A stretch of 64,000 nt of DNA. Origin: Gallionella sp. (GTDB lineage Bacteria > Pseudomonadota > Gammaproteobacteria > Burkholderiales > Gallionellaceae). A model generated the notes under the pieces. It saw only the letters and a program-made list of their open reading frames with translations. It was not told the origin of the DNA and searched no databases. Each line of letters begins with the position of its first letter. Position 1 is the stretch's first letter. The position numbers were made by a program, and so were the translations under genes. The stretch spans positions 183,959 through 247,958 of the forward strand of contig JAQTTY010000002.1 in assembly GCA_028710525.1 (NCBI GenBank), given 5' to 3'. Positions 15,204 through 23,444 of the stretch are shown here, one piece after another.

Positions 15204-15598
15204 TTAGAGATAGCCATGTAGTGGCGCCGGAATAGATTGCTCATAGACGGGAGTACGTACCAAGTCGGTTTCGTCTTGAGAATTCCCGTTCGTGTCGGGT
15301 GCCATGCCGCGTCTTTGTGCCAAAGACCCGTCATCGTCTAAGGGAGTTGTGATCAAGTAGACGTAGCTTGCATCCAGCGCCGCCAAGGCGAGTTTGGCTT
15401 TACTGGTTGCAATACGTTCGCAATGCTTTTTTCTTTGCCGACGTATGAGGTGCAATACGCTAAATCTGCTTGAAAATCGCTTGCTATGTCTTTTTTGAGC
15501 GAGCGGTATTCGTCTTCCGACAAGCTTTGCGACATCGCAGCGGCACTGAAGCTTAGGCTGGTCACTGCCAAGATCACCTTGATGAAGTTGTTGATCAT
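15204..15598 (-). pseudogene. Small periplasmic protein gene split by a -1 frameshift
   Basis: From the ATG at 15598 (preceded by AGGAGACGAT) a signal peptide and helical region are read (LSEDEYRSLKKDIASDFQAD, then CTSYVGKEK). At an A6 tract (T6 at 15427-15432) the frame turns into a non-matching tail that stops at 15353. One extra A would continue into the other frame (KHCERIATSKAKLALAALDA) to 15204, giving about 131 residues. The restored join resembles small stress-cluster proteins with Cys-bearing Lys/Ala helices. Mutation, phase variation at the homopolymer and sequencing error are all possible. A CRP-type site lies 85 bases upstream. Confidence 0.6.
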
Positions 15599-15682
15599 AT
15601 CGTCTCCTTTATGCTGTATAGGTTTATCGGCACATAGGGCGCCGCCTTTGCAACTATCTTCAGCCTTGCGTGTACTTTGTTC

Positions 15683-15698
15683 TGTACGTTGGTGCACA
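15683..15698 (-). promoter_or_regulatory. CRP-type operator upstream of the frameshifted small gene
   Basis: Minus-strand reading TGTGCACCAACGTACA followed by GA. A -10-like GAAGAT (15656-15661) sits at the family offset, about 58 bases before the start codon. Confidence 0.5.
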
Positions 15699-15730
15699 CA
15701 AGCTCAGGATTATTTTTGCCAACGTAAGTC

Positions 15731-16801
15731 TCAAGCTGCATCTTTGATCAGCGCGTTGTGCCTATGCCAAATTTGCAGCAGGTTCCGCGTGACTGCGAAT
15801 ATTAATGGTCCCAACACCAAGCCCGATGTGCCAAACAGCATCACTCCGCCGACCAGTGAGATAAACGCTAAGACGGTATGTATCTTCAGACGATTACCGA
15901 CCAAGATCGGATACAACAGGTTGTCTATCCCGCCGACCACGATGCCCCCCCATAAGATGAGCACCAACGCCTGCAGCTCATTGCCAGTCAACAGCAAGAA
16001 TAGTGCGGCGGGAATCCAGATGATGAACGCGCCCAGTACTGGAATCACGGCAAGCAAGGCCATGACTAAACCCCATAGCAGCGGGGCGGGTAGATCCAAC
16101 CACCAGAACATCAACCCACCCAACGTGCCCTGCACGATGGCAACTGCAAGCGTGCCATATAGGGTGGCGTTCACCGTGTCTGCGACATCACCATACATGC
16201 GAGCCATGTCGGCACTTGTCAGTGGCGACAGCGTGCGCAGCCAAACGAGCGCCTTGATACGGTCACGCAGAAAATAGAACAGCAGATAGAAGGTCAATAC
16301 CAGCATCACTAACTCATGCAAAGAAACCTGCAGCAGGGTCGCCGCCGTGCTAGTCAGCCAGGCACTGGCAGAGTCCACTAGACCTGGCACATTGAATTGG
16401 CGTTCTATCCAATGCAGGACGGGTGCTACCAGTGGGTGGGCGTCCACACTGTCGCGCCATTGACCAGAAACAAACAGGTCATGGATGGATTTCGCACTGT
16501 TCGAGGCCTCGCTAATCAACTGTTGGGCGACGAAGCTGGCCGGTATCACTACGATCAGCGCGGCGAGTAATACGCAGAGTGCAGCTGCGATGTTAGGTTT
16601 TCCTAATTTCTTTTCTAGTCGCTGCTGCAAGGGGCTGAACATGATAGCCAGTGCTGTCGCCCAAGTGAGTGCGGGCAGGAAGGGCGCGCTCATAAATACA
16701 CAACCCAGTGTCGCAACCACGGACATGGTAATCAGCAACAGTAGTTGGATGGTGGTATGCACTGCGTATTCCGGCGCGGATTTCTCATCGCTTTTATTCA
16801 T
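15731..16801 (-). CDS. AI-2E family transporter (PerM-type permease)
   Basis: 356 residues with about eight membrane segments in the family pattern: an N-terminal pair, a hydrophilic region (about 85-150), then ELVMLVLTFYLLFYFLRDR and the C-terminal LWGGIVVGGIDNLLYPILVG with GGVMLFGTSGLVLGPLI. The family includes TqsA and PerM and is linked to export of small molecules or ion transport; substrate unknown. The divergent region to 17106 carries a CRP-type site 120 bases from its start, so co-regulation is possible. Confidence 0.9.
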   Translation of the reverse strand: MNKSDEKSAPEYAVHTTIQLLLLITMSVVATLGCVFMSAPFLPALTWATALAIMFSPLQQRLEKKLGKPNIAAALCVLLAALIVVIPASFVAQQLISEASNSAKSIHDLFVSGQWRDSVDAHPLVAPVLHWIERQFNVPGLVDSASAWLTSTAATLLQVSLHELVMLVLTFYLLFYFLRDRIKALVWLRTLSPLTSADMARMYGDVADTVNATLYGTLAVAIVQGTLGGLMFWWLDLPAPLLWGLVMALLAVIPVLGAFIIWIPAALFLLLTGNELQALVLILWGGIVVGGIDNLLYPILVGNRLKIHTVLAFISLVGGVMLFGTSGLVLGPLIFAVTRNLLQIWHRHNALIKDAA

Positions 16802-17106
16802 GGTTACTCGATTTTGTTTGCTTAGCTCTTCCTTCGTCTCTAACTATCCCGACTTGCGGTATGAGACGGCCCTGTTGAATTCAACATGAGGTTATTTTGT
16901 GACGCAGTCCTTGGAGAGCTCTGTGCGTTGCCGCACGGAAGGTGCAGTGTGATGCGGTGAAGAATGCGATACGCGTGAAGGATTTCTATGTGCGGCATGT
17001 TCGGGTCTAGTAGCCGAACACGGTGCGCAGAAATTTATCAGGCCCCACTTTAGTAAAACGTTGGGCAATCACTGCGATATCGAGTCACAGATAAAAGGAG
17101 AATCAA
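16802..17106. other. Divergent regulatory region
   Basis: These 305 bases contain no gene. They hold a CRP-type operator (16922-16937) and the ribosome-binding site AAAAGGAG before 17107. Confidence 0.65.
16922..16937. promoter_or_regulatory. CRP-type operator upstream of the 568-residue DUF3494 lipoprotein
   Basis: TGTGCGTTGCCGCACG followed by GA. A -10-like AAGAAT at 16960-16965 and the block ATACGCGTGA further on are shared with the 20109 site region. Confidence 0.6.
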
Positions 17107-18813
17107 ATGAACATTTTTAACCGTATTTGCAAGCCGCTAACTTGGTTCACGGCTTTACTTATGATCGCGGCGCTGGCGGGTTGTGGTGGCACTGATACTG
17201 TTCTACCCGCAAGCTCTGGCAATGCCATTACCAATTATTCATTTGTGGCTTATCCCGGTGCTCCCGTTACCATAACTCAGGCTGGAGTCGTCAAATCTAT
17301 CGACTTGACTTTACCCTTTGGTACAAATTTGACAGCACTGGTCGCAACTTTTAAGACCACGGGTGCAAACGTGACAGTAGCCACAGTAGTGCAAACCAGC
17401 GGCGTAACGCCAAATAATTTTGGGAGTCCGGTGACTTATTCCGTAACCGCAGCTAATGGCATTAAGACGACCTATGTTGTTACCGTCACGGTGGCACCCA
17501 ATACCGCCAAAGCGTTGAGTAGATTCTCGTTCGTCGGCTTTCCCGGTGCTCCCGGTGTCATCTCTGAACCAGCACACACGATTGCGGTGACTTTGCCGTT
17601 TGGTACACCCGTGACTGCACTCACTGCCAGTTTTGCGACGACAGGCGCTTCTGTAACGGTAGGCGGTGTGACTCAGGTCACAGATAGCGCGCCGACCAAT
17701 GATTTCACCTTGCCGGTGCAATATACAGTTCATGCGGCAGACACGAGCACCGCGATCTATACCGTGACAGTTAGCTTGGCAGCCAATCCGGCCAAAGCAA
17801 TCACGACATTCTCCATCGTTGGTTACCCAGGTTCTACAGGTTTCATCACAGAGCCTGCGCATAGTATTGCGGTCACTTTGCCAGTAGGCACACCCGTAAT
17901 GGCTCTCGTCGCATCTTATTCAACAACAGGTTCTGTCGTGACGGTTGCAGGTTTAGCTCAGACCAGCGGTACAACGCCGAATAGTTTTGCCAATCCGGTT
18001 TTGTATACGGTATTTGCGGCAGATACGAGCACGGCAATTTATACCGTTACAGTTAGCTTTGCCGCCGCCAATCCTACCCCTCCGGTTTTAGGTGAGGCGG
18101 GACGTTTTGTGATCTTGGCACCCGCAGCAATCACCACAACTGGGATTACCGCGATCAGTAACGCTGACATCGGTATCTCGCCCGCAGCGCGTTCGCTGAT
18201 GACGGGATTCACCCCAGTAGGCGCAGCAGGTGGTGTGGCCGAGTTGGTAAATGGCACGACTTACGCAGCAAATGATGCCAATCCCGCTCCCTTCCCTCTG
18301 CCCCTGCATTTCTCTACTCCTGTAGTCGGTGCACCTTGGACTAGCACAGCAGCGATGCTTACTCAGGCAAACACGGATTTGGGTATTGCTGACACCTTCC
18401 TCGGTTTCGATCCCAATCCGTCCGCTGTGACGCAAGTGTGTCCTACCGAGTTGGGTGGATTGACCCTCACTCCGGGCGTATACAAGACTGCAGCTAATGT
18501 TTTGGTCAGCACTGGTGCATTGACCTTGGATGGTCAGGGTAATCCGAATGCGGTATTCATCTTCTCCATCGGTGGCACGCTAGGGACGGGTGCTCCCGGC
18601 GGCAACATTGTGTTGGTGAATGGCGCGTTGGCGAAGAACGTGTATTGGCGCACTGCCGGTATCACTACCATTGGTGCAGCCACTATCTTCAAGGGACAAG
18701 TGTTCGCAGCGACTCAAGTGAACGTGAACTCCGGAGCGAACATCACCGGCAGTCTGTATGCCATCACGGATCGCGTGACGCTGATTGCCACCACGCTTAC
18801 CAAAGCTCCGTAA
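17107..18813 (+). CDS. Large DUF3494 lipoprotein with three Ig-like repeats
   Basis: 568 residues. Lipobox LAGC (Cys near 26). Residues about 38-320 hold three tandem repeats of roughly 95 residues (each with a [IF]x[FI]VGYPG-like start, AVTLPFGTPV and IYTVTVS at the end) resembling DUF5018/cadherin-like bacterial surface repeats. Repeats two and three share nearly identical segments, a sign of recent duplication. The C-terminal 230 residues are a DUF3494 ice-binding-like domain (GRFVILAPAAITTTGITAIS, GGLTLTPGVYKT, LTLDGQGNPNAVFIFSIGG). The layout suggests a lipid-anchored stalk presenting a solenoid head, i.e. adhesin-like. The start follows AAAAGGAG; an intrinsic terminator follows. Confidence 0.88.
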   Translation: MNIFNRICKPLTWFTALLMIAALAGCGGTDTVLPASSGNAITNYSFVAYPGAPVTITQAGVVKSIDLTLPFGTNLTALVATFKTTGANVTVATVVQTSGVTPNNFGSPVTYSVTAANGIKTTYVVTVTVAPNTAKALSRFSFVGFPGAPGVISEPAHTIAVTLPFGTPVTALTASFATTGASVTVGGVTQVTDSAPTNDFTLPVQYTVHAADTSTAIYTVTVSLAANPAKAITTFSIVGYPGSTGFITEPAHSIAVTLPVGTPVMALVASYSTTGSVVTVAGLAQTSGTTPNSFANPVLYTVFAADTSTAIYTVTVSFAAANPTPPVLGEAGRFVILAPAAITTTGITAISNADIGISPAARSLMTGFTPVGAAGGVAELVNGTTYAANDANPAPFPLPLHFSTPVVGAPWTSTAAMLTQANTDLGIADTFLGFDPNPSAVTQVCPTELGGLTLTPGVYKTAANVLVSTGALTLDGQGNPNAVFIFSIGGTLGTGAPGGNIVLVNGALAKNVYWRTAGITTIGAATIFKGQVFAATQVNVNSGANITGSLYAITDRVTLIATTLTKAP

Positions 18814-18843
18814 GTATTAAGTCTCACTAGCAAGCAGTACCTA

Positions 18844-18870
18844 GAGGCCGTCGCAAGACGGCCTCTTTTT
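18844..18870 (+). terminator. Intrinsic terminator after large DUF3494 gene
   Basis: GAGGCCGTC-GCAA-GACGGCCTC followed by TTTTT, a nine-pair stem. The core is the same as in the terminator at 7783. Confidence 0.92.
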
Positions 18871-18920
18871 GCATGGTGTACGCAGTGCTGCTGATCGCGA
18901 TGAAAAATTAATCGCTGCAC

Positions 18921-18936
18921 TGTGCGCTGGCGCACG
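18921..18936 (+). promoter_or_regulatory. CRP-type operator upstream of DUF3494 gene at 19079
   Basis: TGTGCGCTGGCGCACG followed by GA, then GCGGATAAGGA at +34; the -10-like GATAAG is at 18958-18963. The site at 20109 has the same two blocks with identical spacing. Confidence 0.65.
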
Positions 18937-19078
18937 GAGCAGAGAGCGTAGTAGGCGGATAAGGAAGCTGAGTATGACTGATGAGGCGGGTAGCATGCCC
19001 AGCCTGAAGTCAAAGCAGATGCGCTAACAAGACATCAAAGCACGGATGTTTTCAGCATCCACTATCAAGGAGACAAAA

Positions 19079-19942
19079 ATGAAACGCACAAATTCTAGTA
19101 TCAAATCCCTTAGTTGGCCTGTTGCTGTACTGCTAGCTGTTTTTGTCACGGCTTGTGGTGGTGGCGGTAACGCTAGCCCACCTAAACCTGCACCCACCTT
19201 ACCTGGAGCAGGTACCGGTCTGGGGGGCGCTGGGCAAGGTCCGTCACCAGTTGGACTTGCATCTATCATCGGGGCAGGGACAGTAGTCAGTCCGACCTAT
19301 GCAGTTTTGGCGAAGACTGCAATCTCGACCACCGGACCGACTGCTGTGACGGGTGATCTAGGTTTGAGTCCAGCTGCGGCAAGTTTTTTCACAGGCTTCG
19401 CTCTAAGTGCCGACCCGAGCGGTTGCTTCTCCAAGTCCATCTACGTGACGGGCAATCTTTATGCTGCGAACTACAACACACTAGGTTGCACCACACCTAG
19501 TTTGCTGACCACGGCGATAGGGGATATGCAAACCGCTTACACCGATGCCGCCGGACGCCCGGCCGATTTTACTGAGATAGGGGCGGGCAACATCGGTGGT
19601 ATGACGCTTCCTCCTGGAACTTACAAATGGGGTTCTGGCGTGCTGATTCCTAGTAATGTCACGCTCAACGGTGGAGCAAATGATGTGTGGATCTTCCAGA
19701 TTGCAGGCGGCATCACACAAGCTTCCGCGACACAGGTTATTTTGACTGGCGGGGCGCTACCGAAGAACATTTTTTGGCAGGCTGCAGATGTGGTGTCGAT
19801 AGGAACGACGGCCCATATGGAAGGCGTGATATTGGCGCAAACGCAGATCACGTTGAAGACCGGTGCGACAGCCAACAGTCGCTTGTTGGCACAGACCGCG
19901 GTCAATCTTGATGCCAATGCGGTGACACAGCCTGCGCCCTAA
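19079..19942 (+). CDS. DUF3494 (ice-binding-like) lipoprotein
   Basis: 287 residues from the ATG at 19079 (CAAGGAGAC upstream). Lipobox VTAC, Gly/Pro-rich spacer, then the DUF3494 domain: YAVLAKTAISTTGPTAVTGD, LGLSPAAASFFTGFAL, GGMTLPPGTYKW, DVWIFQIAGGITQASATQVI, ending SRLLAQTAVNLDANAVTQP. It is the closest paralogue of 6920-7753. It differs by two extra Cys around GCFSKS and LGCTTP, which may form a disulfide. It has its own operator and terminator, so it is a monocistronic unit. Confidence 0.88.
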   Translation: MKRTNSSIKSLSWPVAVLLAVFVTACGGGGNASPPKPAPTLPGAGTGLGGAGQGPSPVGLASIIGAGTVVSPTYAVLAKTAISTTGPTAVTGDLGLSPAAASFFTGFALSADPSGCFSKSIYVTGNLYAANYNTLGCTTPSLLTTAIGDMQTAYTDAAGRPADFTEIGAGNIGGMTLPPGTYKWGSGVLIPSNVTLNGGANDVWIFQIAGGITQASATQVILTGGALPKNIFWQAADVVSIGTTAHMEGVILAQTQITLKTGATANSRLLAQTAVNLDANAVTQPAP

Positions 19943-19967
19943 ACCAGACGCAAAGTGAGAAAGAAAG

Positions 19968-19993
19968 TGGCCGCAGCGATGCGGCCATTTTTT
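19968..19993 (+). terminator. Intrinsic terminator after DUF3494 gene
   Basis: TGGCCGC-AGCGAT-GCGGCCA followed by TTTTTT. Confidence 0.9.
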
Positions 19994-20108
19994 GCGGGCT
20001 AGTAGTGAATATTTAGAGAAGTTTTAGTGTGCTAAGTGCCGCAAGTAATGCCCCTTAAGCCATACGGAATATGGTTTTCCTGCGGTACTAAAAAATACTT
20101 TTACTGAA

Positions 20109-20124
20109 TGTGCGTTAGCGCACG
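20109..20124 (+). promoter_or_regulatory. CRP-type operator upstream of DUF3494 gene at 20333
   Basis: TGTGCGTTAGCGCACG followed by GA, with GCGGATAAGGA at +34 (-10-like GATAAG at 20146-20151). Nearly the same as the 18921 site. Confidence 0.65.
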
Positions 20125-20332
20125 GAGCATAAAGGCTGTAGAGCGGATAAGGACTATACGCGTGACAAAGAGTTACAGCGCCGTTACTTGAGTAGTTGTG
20201 ATGGTTAAGTTGAAGCTCGAAAGTTTGCCAAACGTACTCGCAGTAACGATAGCCGTAGCAAGCCAATAGCAGTGCCCGCAACAGTTTGATGCATGGCATC
20301 GATGCGGTTCGGGATCATATGAGGAGAAGCAA

Positions 20333-21274
20333 ATGAACAGAATTAATAGCGTTATGACACCGACGGCAGCCAGCCCTATGCGTCAACTAACTTGGATTAC
20401 AGCTTTGCTGTTTGCGGCAATTGCGACTGGGTGTGGCGGCAATGACCCAATCTTGGGTGGCGGCGGTGGCGGGGCTAAACCCGGTGCCGCTGGTCCTGCG
20501 GCGGGCGCGGTGAGTATGTTGGGCTTGGCTGCGCCTATGGGTATCGCGGCGACCGCTGGGGTGACTAACACCGGTACGGTGCCTATTTCACATATCAACG
20601 GTGATGTAGTGCTAGAGCCGCTCGCGCAATGCAACACCGTGAATGTAGATGCCATCGGTGGCTTCGGTCTGTGTGGTGGATTTGCTCCCACCATCACCGG
20701 AAAAGTCATCAGTCCGTTGTATCCCGACGGTGGTATGACGGCCCGCGCGATTAAGGCTGATCTTAAAGCAGCCTTTCTCAGCATAACGCCTCCGGCGGGT
20801 CCTCCTGCGGCAGGTTCCTTAGGTGGAGCGATCAATATTCCCGCTGGTACGACTTTGGGTGGTCTGGTTGGTAGTCCTTATGTGCCTGGAACCAATCTGT
20901 TTACGCCGGGTGTCTATCAATCCCTGACATCGATCATGATCACCGGCGATCTTACGCTGGATGGTCAGGGTAATCCGAATGCCACCTTCGTCTTTCAATC
21001 TTCAAGCAGCACGGGCACGGCAACCTCTGCTCGCATCTTGCTGATCAACGGGGCCAAGGCTTCCAACGTGTGGTGGCAGGCTGCTAGTTCGGCAACGTTG
21101 GGGACGAACTCAGTGTTCCAAGGAAATATCTTGGCAGGTGCCAGCATCACGATGAATACCGGTGCGACCTCTTGCGGCAGATTGTTGGCCGGAGCGTTTA
21201 CGGCAGGTGCGTTCGTGTTGGACTCGAACGTGATCTCCGTACCTGGCAATGTCAATGCCCCGCTCTGCATCTGA
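20333..21274 (+). CDS. DUF3494 (ice-binding-like) lipoprotein
   Basis: 313 residues. Lipobox ATGC (Cys near 34), a Gly/Ala/Pro-rich spacer, then a DUF3494 domain with GTVPISHINGDVVLEP, TLGGLVGSPYVPGTN, LFTPGVYQS, LTLDGQGNPNATFVFQSSS and GRLLAGAFT. It is closest to the C-terminal domain of the 568-residue protein, sharing an almost identical DNA block encoding LDGQGNPNA. Unlike the other three copies it has no intrinsic terminator; a hairpin at 21304-21329 without a T-run leads into ompA, so the two genes may be co-transcribed. Confidence 0.87.
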   Translation: MNRINSVMTPTAASPMRQLTWITALLFAAIATGCGGNDPILGGGGGGAKPGAAGPAAGAVSMLGLAAPMGIAATAGVTNTGTVPISHINGDVVLEPLAQCNTVNVDAIGGFGLCGGFAPTITGKVISPLYPDGGMTARAIKADLKAAFLSITPPAGPPAAGSLGGAINIPAGTTLGGLVGSPYVPGTNLFTPGVYQSLTSIMITGDLTLDGQGNPNATFVFQSSSSTGTATSARILLINGAKASNVWWQAASSATLGTNSVFQGNILAGASITMNTGATSCGRLLAGAFTAGAFVLDSNVISVPGNVNAPLCI

Positions 21275-21303
21275 TTCCACCAGTGGCGATCGGGTGATAC
21301 AGG

Positions 21304-21329
21304 AGGCTCTTGTTGTTACAACAGAGCCT
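21304..21329 (+). other. Intercistronic hairpin between DUF3494 gene and ompA
   Basis: AGGCTCTTGTTGT pairs with ACAACAGAGCCT with one bulged T. No T-run follows, so RNA processing or stability control is more likely than termination. Confidence 0.5.
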
Positions 21330-21392
21330 AGCGCAATACAGCAGCAAGATGGGCGGCACGCTAACAGTGCTCCCTACAATTTGGAGAACAAC

Positions 21393-22550
21393 ATGAAACG
21401 AATTTCTAAAACTGCAGGGCTGATGGGTTTGGTAGGTATCGCGGTGCTGAGCAGTGCATCTGCTGCGAGCCAAGATGGGTTCTGGTATATCGGCGGCAAC
21501 GTCGGTCAATCGCGCGCCAAGATAGACGATGCTCGCATCACAGCTCAACTTTTGGCAGCGGGTCGCACACCCATCTCTATCGTCAATGATGAACGCAATA
21601 CTGCCTTCAAACTTTTGGGTGGTTACCAATTCAACAAGAACTTCGCCGTTGAGGGGGGATATTTCAACCTAGGCCAATTTGGTTATGCAGCAACGACTGC
21701 ACCAGCGGGCACATTGAACGGTACGATCAAGTTACAAGGTCTAAATCTTGATCTGGTTGGTTTGTGGCCGATGACCGAAAAGTTTTCTGCACTGGGCCGA
21801 GTAGGGATGAACTACGCGCAAGCTAAGGATACTTTCACCAGCACTGGCGCGGTAGCCACACCGACGACCCCGAATCCTAGTAAAAATGCATTGAACTATA
21901 AGGCCGGCTTGGGCCTGCAATATGACTTCAGCCATGCACTCGGCATGCGTGTCGAGGCGGAGCGCTACCGTATCGATGATGCAGTTGGCCGCAAGGGTGA
22001 CATCGATATGTATAGCGTTGGTCTGGTCTATCGCTTCGATGCACGCAAGCCCGCACCGGTGGAAAAAGTCGTCAGGTCTGAACCTGTCGTAGTCGTCGTT
22101 ACTACACCCGCTCCTCCGCCCGAAAAAATCTACGTGATGGTTCCTCCCAAGAAGGTGGTGTTCTCGGCAGATGCAGGAACGGACGCTTTGTTCGGCTTTG
22201 GTAAATCTGAGGTGCAACCTACTGGAAAACGCGCGCTCGACAAGTTTGTGGATGAGTTGAAAGGTGCAAAGTATGAGGTCATCACGATCACCGGTCATAC
22301 CGACCGTATCGGGTCGAGTGCAGCCAATATGAAGTTGTCGACGCGTCGTGCAGAAGCAGTCCGAAACTATCTGGTCACTTCGGCTGGGGTACCGGCTGAC
22401 AAGGTCGTGGCGAAAGGCATGGGAGAGACACAGCCTATGACTAAGCCCAGCGAATGTATAGGCAACAAAGCCACTAACAAGTTAGTCACTTGTCTCGCGC
22501 CAGATCGACGTGTAGAGGTCGAAGTGGATGCGACTCGCTCTACAAAATGA
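21393..22550 (+). CDS. OmpA-family outer-membrane protein
   Basis: 385 residues from the ATG at 21393 (TTGGAGAAC upstream). Cleavable signal peptide (SSASAASQ), an N-terminal eight-strand beta-barrel domain (GFWYIGGNVGQSRAKIDD through VGLVYRFDA), a Pro/Val-rich hinge, and a C-terminal OmpA domain (DALFGFGKSEVQPTGKRALD, ITGHTDRIGS, ADKVVAKGMGETQP, DRRVEVEV). Two Cys near the end (ECIGN, TCLAPD) match the disulfide of OmpA C-domains. It likely links outer membrane and peptidoglycan. Confidence 0.92.
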   Translation: MKRISKTAGLMGLVGIAVLSSASAASQDGFWYIGGNVGQSRAKIDDARITAQLLAAGRTPISIVNDERNTAFKLLGGYQFNKNFAVEGGYFNLGQFGYAATTAPAGTLNGTIKLQGLNLDLVGLWPMTEKFSALGRVGMNYAQAKDTFTSTGAVATPTTPNPSKNALNYKAGLGLQYDFSHALGMRVEAERYRIDDAVGRKGDIDMYSVGLVYRFDARKPAPVEKVVRSEPVVVVVTTPAPPPEKIYVMVPPKKVVFSADAGTDALFGFGKSEVQPTGKRALDKFVDELKGAKYEVITITGHTDRIGSSAANMKLSTRRAEAVRNYLVTSAGVPADKVVAKGMGETQPMTKPSECIGNKATNKLVTCLAPDRRVEVEVDATRSTK

Positions 22551-22583
22551 CCCGTACCTGAAGCAACCCTGAAGACTAGCTCA

Positions 22584-22613
22584 GCACGATTCGAACTGTT
22601 ACTTGAATCGTGC
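22584..22613 (+). other. Intercistronic hairpin between ompA and BON gene
   Basis: GCACGATTC pairs with GAATCGTGC around a 12-base loop. No T-run follows. Confidence 0.5.
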
Positions 22614-22649
22614 AAAGGCTAATGACGTACTTACACAAGGAGTATCAAT

Positions 22650-22967
22650 ATGAGATTCAATCTTAAACAATGGGGCACTGTGGGCATGGTATTGGCAATG
22701 ACCACACTATTTGGTTGCGCCTCGTCTGCGGCCAAAGTGGGAGATCATCAAGCGGCAAGCGATACGGTTATTACCGGAAAAGTGATTAATGCACTCACTG
22801 GAGAAGCAACATTGAAATCGGCCCATATCTTTGTTGATACATCTAAAGGCGTGGTGCTGTTGAGCGGCACAGTCGATTCTGTTGCGGCTGAGAACACTGC
22901 GACTGAGTTGGCACGCTATGTCGACGGTGTGACCTTGGTCAGAGATGCGATACAGATTAAGCAATAA
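22650..22967 (+). CDS. BON-domain lipoprotein
   Basis: 105 residues. Lipobox FGC (Cys near 23), then one BON domain: DTVITGKVINALTGEATLKS, GVVLLSGTVDS, and VRDAIQIK. BON proteins such as OsmY and DolP bind phospholipid surfaces and protect the envelope under osmotic stress. CAAGGAG sets the start. Six to twenty bases separate it from the next BON gene, so the pair is an operon. Confidence 0.9.
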   Translation: MRFNLKQWGTVGMVLAMTTLFGCASSAAKVGDHQAASDTVITGKVINALTGEATLKSAHIFVDTSKGVVLLSGTVDSVAAENTATELARYVDGVTLVRDAIQIKQ

Positions 22968-22987
22968 ATTTCTTGGAAGGAATGAAA

Positions 22988-23410
22988 GTGAACACTGCAA
23001 CAAGTATGAAGGTGGTAGGTATCGCGCTATTACTGTCGCTTAGTTTAAGTGCGTGTGAAAAGCCGGGACCGGCAGAGACTGCGGGTAAAAAAATAGACGA
23101 TGCCGCACATGATGTAGGTAAGAGCTTGGGCGCTGCGACTGAAAAAGTCGAGATCAGTTTGGCCGAGCACAGCAACAATGCAGGTGTGGTAATCGATGAT
23201 GCGCAAATCACTAGCAAGATCAAAGCGGCGATCTTTGCTGAGCCTGGGCTGAAGTCTCTGCAGATCGGAGTTGATACCGTAAACGGCATCGTGACCTTGA
23301 GCGGTTCCGCCGATGAGCAAGCGAATAGCGATAGAGCGCAAGCACTGGCTGGGGCAGTATCGGGCGTCAATAAGGTTATCAATCATCTGGTGATCAAAGC
23401 GCCCAAATGA
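22988..23410 (+). CDS. BON-domain lipoprotein
   Basis: About 140 residues. I prefer the GTG at 22988 because GGAAGG is seven bases upstream; ATG at 22982 is the alternative. Lipobox LSAC, a helical linker (KKIDDAAHDVGKSLGAATEK), then a BON domain (DDAQITSKIKAAIFAEPGLK, GIVTLSGSAD). It is longer than the preceding paralogue by the linker. Likely an envelope-stress protein in the periplasm. Confidence 0.88.
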   Translation: MNTATSMKVVGIALLLSLSLSACEKPGPAETAGKKIDDAAHDVGKSLGAATEKVEISLAEHSNNAGVVIDDAQITSKIKAAIFAEPGLKSLQIGVDTVNGIVTLSGSADEQANSDRAQALAGAVSGVNKVINHLVIKAPK

Positions 23411-23444
23411 GCTTGTAATTCCATAACCACTTTAGGAGTAGACC

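Larger units (their letters stand above)
19943..20332. other. Intergenic region with terminator and CRP-type operator
   Basis: No gene is supported here. It holds the terminator of the previous gene, the operator at 20109-20124 and the ribosome-binding site GAGGAG before 20333. Confidence 0.65.

Noticed and set aside
15486..16277. 263-residue open frame on the plus strand
   Set aside because: It lies antisense to the AI-2E permease, lacks a sensible protein composition and has no ribosome-binding site.
17311..17862. 183-residue minus-strand open frame opposite the DUF3494 repeats
   Set aside because: Cys/Arg-rich composition typical of antisense reading of repeats; no start signal.
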